Assembly (NCBI GenBank): GCA_964485695.1
Contig: CAZAKZ010000009.1
Span: forward strand, 15,619 to 79,618
Direction: 5' to 3'
DNA from: CAZAKZ01 sp964485695
Lineage (GTDB): Bacteria > Planctomycetota > JAFGQW01
Length of the DNA stretch: 64,000 nt
Position 1 is the first letter of the stretch. The number at the start of each line of letters is the position of its first letter. The position numbers and the translations under genes are program-made. Below, piece by piece: positions 61,298 to 64,000 of the stretch. The notes beneath the pieces are model-generated. The model was not told the origin of the DNA. It searched no databases and worked only from the letters and a program-made list of their open reading frames with translations.

Positions 61298-62110
61298 TCA
61301 AGCGGGAACCGTTCCCCGGAACACAGTGTAGGTGAAAAAGGCCTGGTATTCGAGAAGATCCAGGATGCACTCCGGTGCCCCGGGCCGGCACAGCCGTTCA
61401 TATTCTGCCCGATCCTCCTGGGTCACACCCGGTTGCGGCTCTCCCCAGAGCATCTGAAAGAGCGAGATCAAGGCGGTGCGGATTTCATCGCTCAGTGGGC
61501 CATGCACACTGTGCACGAAGGTCCGGGCTTCTGCGTTCTCCATGCCCGCTTCACGAAACCACCTGAGCGCACGCAGAAAGTGAGACGCCGGCGCCTTCCC
61601 CCGGACGTGCGTGGCCAGGCACGAGCAGGTCGCATTCAGCCGGGCCTCCAGCAGAGGATATCCCGGCAGCAGGCACTGAGAAGACCACTCCAGAATGGCC
61701 ACCGTACCGCCGGGCTTCACCACCCGCGAAAGTCCCCGCAGCAAGGGCAGGAGGTCGCCGGCGGGATATCCCACGCAGTCCGCGCTCCATGCCCAGTCGA
61801 AGGTGTCCTCGTCGAACGGCAGCGAGCCCACGTTCCCTTCCCGTAAGGTAATTCTGTCCGACAAGCCGGACGCCTCCACCCCTTCCTCTGCGTGGCGGAG
61901 AAACACCGGCGACAGGTCGAGGCCCGTGACATGGCCAGCAGGCCCGACCGCCTCTGCCAGCAACATGGCCTGCAGGCCGATTCCACACCCTGCATCCAGC
62001 CCCCGGCTCCCCGGAGGAAGCTGCAATGCACGGATCACGCAGCGGAGAAGTGGCTCTCGCAAGGGATTGGATTCCTTGAGCATCCGCAGGTACGTTTCTG
62101 TGTCAGTCAT
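61298..62110 (-). CDS. SAM-dependent methyltransferase, UbiE-like
   Basis: ATG 62110 has AGGA eight bases upstream. The 270-residue protein shows the class I methyltransferase motifs: GLDAGCGIGLQAMLLAEAVG (motif I, SAM-binding), VTGLDLSPVFLRHAEE (motif II), GSLPFDEDTFDWAWSADCVG (motif III) and VVKPGGTVAILEW (post-III). This is nearest to UbiE/COQ5-type and related enzymes; the substrate is unknown because the C-terminal part is not diagnostic. Cytosolic. Its neighbours give no pathway clue. Confidence 0.9.
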   Translation of the reverse strand: MTDTETYLRMLKESNPLREPLLRCVIRALQLPPGSRGLDAGCGIGLQAMLLAEAVGPAGHVTGLDLSPVFLRHAEEGVEASGLSDRITLREGNVGSLPFDEDTFDWAWSADCVGYPAGDLLPLLRGLSRVVKPGGTVAILEWSSQCLLPGYPLLEARLNATCSCLATHVRGKAPASHFLRALRWFREAGMENAEARTFVHSVHGPLSDEIRTALISLFQMLWGEPQPGVTQEDRAEYERLCRPGAPECILDLLEYQAFFTYTVFRGTVPA

Positions 62111-62145
62111 TCTCCGGTTCCTAGTGGGCGGGTGCCCGGGAATAT

Positions 62146-62571
62146 TCAGTCGAGGTGGCGGTGAATGAAATCGATGAGTCGGTCATCCCTCGATAAAAAG
62201 AGCAAGAAGCGGTCCAATCCGATCATTCCCCAGGCCCTATCGACGATAACAAACCGGCTCACACGCACACCGTTTTCATCCTCGACCCTGGACAGCCGGG
62301 CTCGCTCGGTTTCATCGACGCCGTAGACCCATTCGGAACCCTCCGGTCTGAGCAGATCCTTGCTGATGGATGTCGTGCCATGCGAACCCAGGACCTCGAG
62401 GACGTCCGGACGTTTCATACCGGGAGAGAGTCGTCGTGCGACCTCGAATCCCGACTCGCTCCCGACTCCCGCCATTCTGTGCAAACACCCGGGAGTGCTC
62501 AGGAACACCAGGGCTGCAACAAATATTCCGAGTCGCCTCGATCCCCTCATGGTTTCCAATCCCGGAGCCAA
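62146..62571 (-). CDS. Small lipoprotein, hypothetical
   Basis: TTG at 62571 is the best start: GGAGGAG at the end of the upstream gene lies six bases before it, and the TGA of that gene (62573-62575) is just ahead, so translation is coupled. ATG 62550 is the alternative. The 141-residue product has an export signal ending LSTPGC (Cys near residue 29), a probable but not canonical lipobox. The mature part (VARRLSPGMKRPDVLEVLGS, VGVDETER-like strands) resembles SmpA/OmlA-type small outer-membrane lipoproteins that start with such a GMxxxxV.xxLG motif. The family assignment is tentative. Confidence 0.75.
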   Translation of the reverse strand: MAPGLETMRGSRRLGIFVAALVFLSTPGCLHRMAGVGSESGFEVARRLSPGMKRPDVLEVLGSHGTTSISKDLLRPEGSEWVYGVDETERARLSRVEDENGVRVSRFVIVDRAWGMIGLDRFLLFLSRDDRLIDFIHRHLD

Positions 62572-62572
62572 A

Positions 62573-62938
62573 TCATCTCCTCCGCCTCCGCTTCGGTGCG
62601 GGCGGGGTGGGTTTCGGCTTCTCCTCCTTGGGCAGTCCCATGACGCCCCGGAACACGTTGATGTCCAGCTTTCCGTCCTTGATCCCGTCGAGAGCGTCCA
62701 GCTCCTTGATATGCGAGAAGAGTTCCTCGCGGGTGATGACCCCCTTCTCGATGAGTTTCTTGACCAGGGAGAGGAGAATCAGAGAGACCACGCCCAGATC
62801 CTCCTCGATATCCGCGGACCGTCGGGATTCCGCCCGGGATGAGGACCTCTGTACGGACATATGCCTCATCTGCCTGGATATGGTCTTCAGATGCTCTGCC
62901 TCGGCCACCTCGGGCAGGATGAACTCGAACAAACCCAT
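62573..62938 (-). CDS. Small hypothetical helical protein, 121 residues
   Basis: ATG 62938 has GGAGG five bases upstream. The product is mostly helical: an N-terminal segment (VAEAEHLKTISRQMRHM) likely to form a coiled coil, a hydrophobic centre (LGVVSLILLSLVKKLIEKGV) and a proline- and arginine-rich tail ending in RRRRR. VSLILLSLVKKLIEKGVITR resembles the short SHOCT-like segments that follow sensor coiled coils, but I cannot assign a family. The gene is translationally coupled to the lipoprotein downstream through a shared ribosome binding site. Confidence 0.7.
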   Translation of the reverse strand: MGLFEFILPEVAEAEHLKTISRQMRHMSVQRSSSRAESRRSADIEEDLGVVSLILLSLVKKLIEKGVITREELFSHIKELDALDGIKDGKLDINVFRGVMGLPKEEKPKPTPPAPKRRRRR

Positions 62939-63073
62939 GCGAACCTCCAGCGTTTACGTTCCAGTGCGGGTTGGAAACGGAACATGCAATTAAATAGTGG
63001 AATGCCGAGTTGGCAACCGTGATTGTTCTTGAATCCTATCTGGCCGGTCAATTCCTCTGTAATGGACATCGAT

Positions 63074-63274
63074 TTACAGCCTGTCCAGGAAATCAAGTAT
63101 GCACCGGGCTGCCTGTCCCGGATGCGCCTGAAGAAGCATGTGCGGATCGTCCAGTACATCGAACGATGCGGACGGGGCCCACGTCTCGACCTGCCTGAGC
63201 CCGCGCAAACCGATGAGCCTGTCGCCTCGCGCGCCCAGGTAGAGAACCGGGTCAGAACTGATCCGCAGATGCAT
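63074..63274 (-). pseudogene. 3' remnant of an alpha/beta hydrolase gene
   Basis: The frame reads DPVLYLGARGDRLI and then DVLDDPHMLLQAHPGQAARC before a stop at 63074. This is the C-terminal catalytic region of alpha/beta hydrolases (acidic residue in GARGDRLI, His in DDPHMLLQ), but only 67 codons remain, and no nucleophile or oxyanion part is found upstream. The gene appears truncated by deletion or by replacement with the membrane-protein gene whose stop is at 63294. An alternative reading as a short functional gene is unlikely. Confidence 0.6.
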
Positions 63275-63293
63275 GCCACTGTCTGGCTCCACT

Positions 63294-63707
63294 CTACGGC
63301 TGAGGCGTGCTGCTGTCCATCCCGACGAAGGGCTGCACCGAAAGCCACGCGGCTCGTGCCGCATACAGTTCAGTTCCCAGGATCAGTACGATCGAGGCGA
63401 GAAGGAAACACCAGCAGAACGCTTTCTTCCTCGCCCTTGAGAATGAAATCTGCGGAACAAGAGTAAGAAGATACCCGATTGTCAGCCAGTTGACCACGCG
63501 CACGACGTCTGCCACCGACCAGGTACCCAATGCCGACCGGAACCAGATGCAATCTCCCGGACTCCCGGTTTGAAGCCAGTAGAGAATGAAGATGTGGATC
63601 AGGCAGGCGTATAGGAAGGCGAATCCAAAACCGGGGAAGGCGAACAGCCATGGTCCACCATCGACCGAATCACCACAGGGAAACGGTCGCATTCTGTTTG
63701 GTTTCAT
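63294..63707 (-). CDS. Small three-span membrane protein, hypothetical
   Basis: ATG 63707 is preferred; a TTG at 63818 would add an implausible basic extension. The 137-residue product has three hydrophobic spans, at about residues 20-45 (FAFPGFGFAFLYACLIHIF), 68-87 (VVRVVNWLTIGYLLTLVP) and 95-115 (FCWCFLLASIVLILGTEL). The family is unknown. Its ribosome binding site is weak. It abuts the alpha/beta hydrolase remnant, suggesting rearrangement here. Confidence 0.65.
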   Translation of the reverse strand: MKPNRMRPFPCGDSVDGGPWLFAFPGFGFAFLYACLIHIFILYWLQTGSPGDCIWFRSALGTWSVADVVRVVNWLTIGYLLTLVPQISFSRARKKAFCWCFLLASIVLILGTELYAARAAWLSVQPFVGMDSSTPQP

Positions 63708-64000
63708 TAACGGGCTCGTTTCGTCTGACGGAGCCGCGCTCGTTGCATGTTCTGGTCGGATGACTTCCCTGTCACGCCTCCGGCGCTTCACGTTCAACAG
63801 GGCAGACAGATACCTCAAACGACGGATGAAAACAGACTAGAATCCCGGTACATCCGGCTGTCAAGCGTGATTTCGGGGGGCCTTTGTTGTTGGCCGGCAC
63901 CCAGATTTGAGCAGAACTGAAAGGCCCGTTCTGTCCATTTTTGGGGGCATTCACCCCTTTTCAACCCCTTGAACTAAACCGCTTCGCGGTAGCCTGACGG
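63708..64000. other. No gene seen; hairpin-like sequence at the window edge
   Basis: This stretch of about 290 bases shows no credible coding frame. Near 63944-63960 is GGGGGCATTCACCCCTTTT, a short GC stem followed by a T-run, terminator-like on the plus strand. The segment GCATTCACCCCTTTTCAACCC (63948-63968) resembles one at 31099-31119. Confidence 0.4.

Noticed and set aside
62887..63348. A minus-strand frame of 153 codons overlapping the hydrolase remnant.
   Set aside because: Composition is not protein-like and it contains no motif; the remnant frame 63074-63274 is better.

Overview
The window is a densely packed, high-GC bacterial chromosome segment of about 64 kb with no rRNA, tRNA, CRISPR array or intact transposase that I can see. 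Large secreted proteins dominate: Kelch, HEAT and beta-helix repeats, alpha/alpha-toroid proteins with signal peptides, a TIGR03790-type protein and a shared C-terminal beta domain of about 110 residues. This, with many large membrane glycosyltransferase-like proteins, is the style of an uncultured Planctomycetota or a similar environmental lineage. That assignment is inference; no marker gene fixes it. Most genes have a clear GGAG-type ribosome binding site, and neighbours often overlap or abut (ATGA overlaps at 37491 and 52416, convergent overlaps at 8710-8732 and 14991-15031).

Layout. 1-5.4 kb: three minus-strand genes (a secreted triple-jelly-roll/HEAT protein cut by the window edge, a small conserved unknown, a 12-repeat Kelch protein). 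5.7-16.1 kb: a YfhO-like membrane protein, a 1263-residue HEAT protein, a beta-helix protein, a Tat-exported YaeI-type metallophosphoesterase and a GT-C-like membrane protein. 16.1-17.9 kb: an intergenic region with a 110-nt almost perfect palindrome, then a secreted propeller-like protein and a terminator. 18.0-25.1 kb: penicillin-binding protein 1C and a thioester-containing bacterial alpha-2-macroglobulin, the classic yfhM-pbpC pair. 25.5-34.5 kb: a DUF1287 protein preceded by a possible 9-codon leader, two secreted repeat proteins, a 34-residue membrane protein absent from simple ORF lists, a second propeller-like protein, a GT-C-like protein and a small gene with its own terminator. 34.9-46.5 kb: a surface-glycosylation-like block (TMTC-like GT-C with TPRs, M14 carboxypeptidase, alpha-toroid protein, GT39-like protein with FN3 domain, a membrane/beta-helix fusion, and a GT2 glycosyltransferase). 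46.7-59.0 kb: ADP-ribosylglycohydrolase and TIGR03790-type genes, a lipoprotein with an overlapping glycosidase-like gene, yraN, a multidomain SGNH-hydrolase-like protein and a cysteine desulfurase-like enzyme. 59.1-63.7 kb: a different-looking accessory stretch of small, mostly cytosolic minus-strand genes (Rossmann protein, DUF1697, PAS protein, methyltransferase, lipoprotein, small membrane protein) with weaker ribosome binding sites and the 3' remnant of an alpha/beta hydrolase gene.

How the genes may work together. The alpha-2-macroglobulin and PbpC act in the periplasm to trap proteases and repair peptidoglycan. The GT2 enzyme is of the type that loads sugars on polyprenyl phosphate, and six large polytopic proteins (5682, 14991, 32561, 34852, 40876, 42872) have the architecture of acceptors or users of such donors. 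The exported repeat proteins, many ending in a related C-terminal domain, look like their products' neighbours on the cell surface. The most novel signals are this recurrent C-terminal domain, the membrane/beta-helix fusion at 42872 and the long palindrome at 16210-16319.
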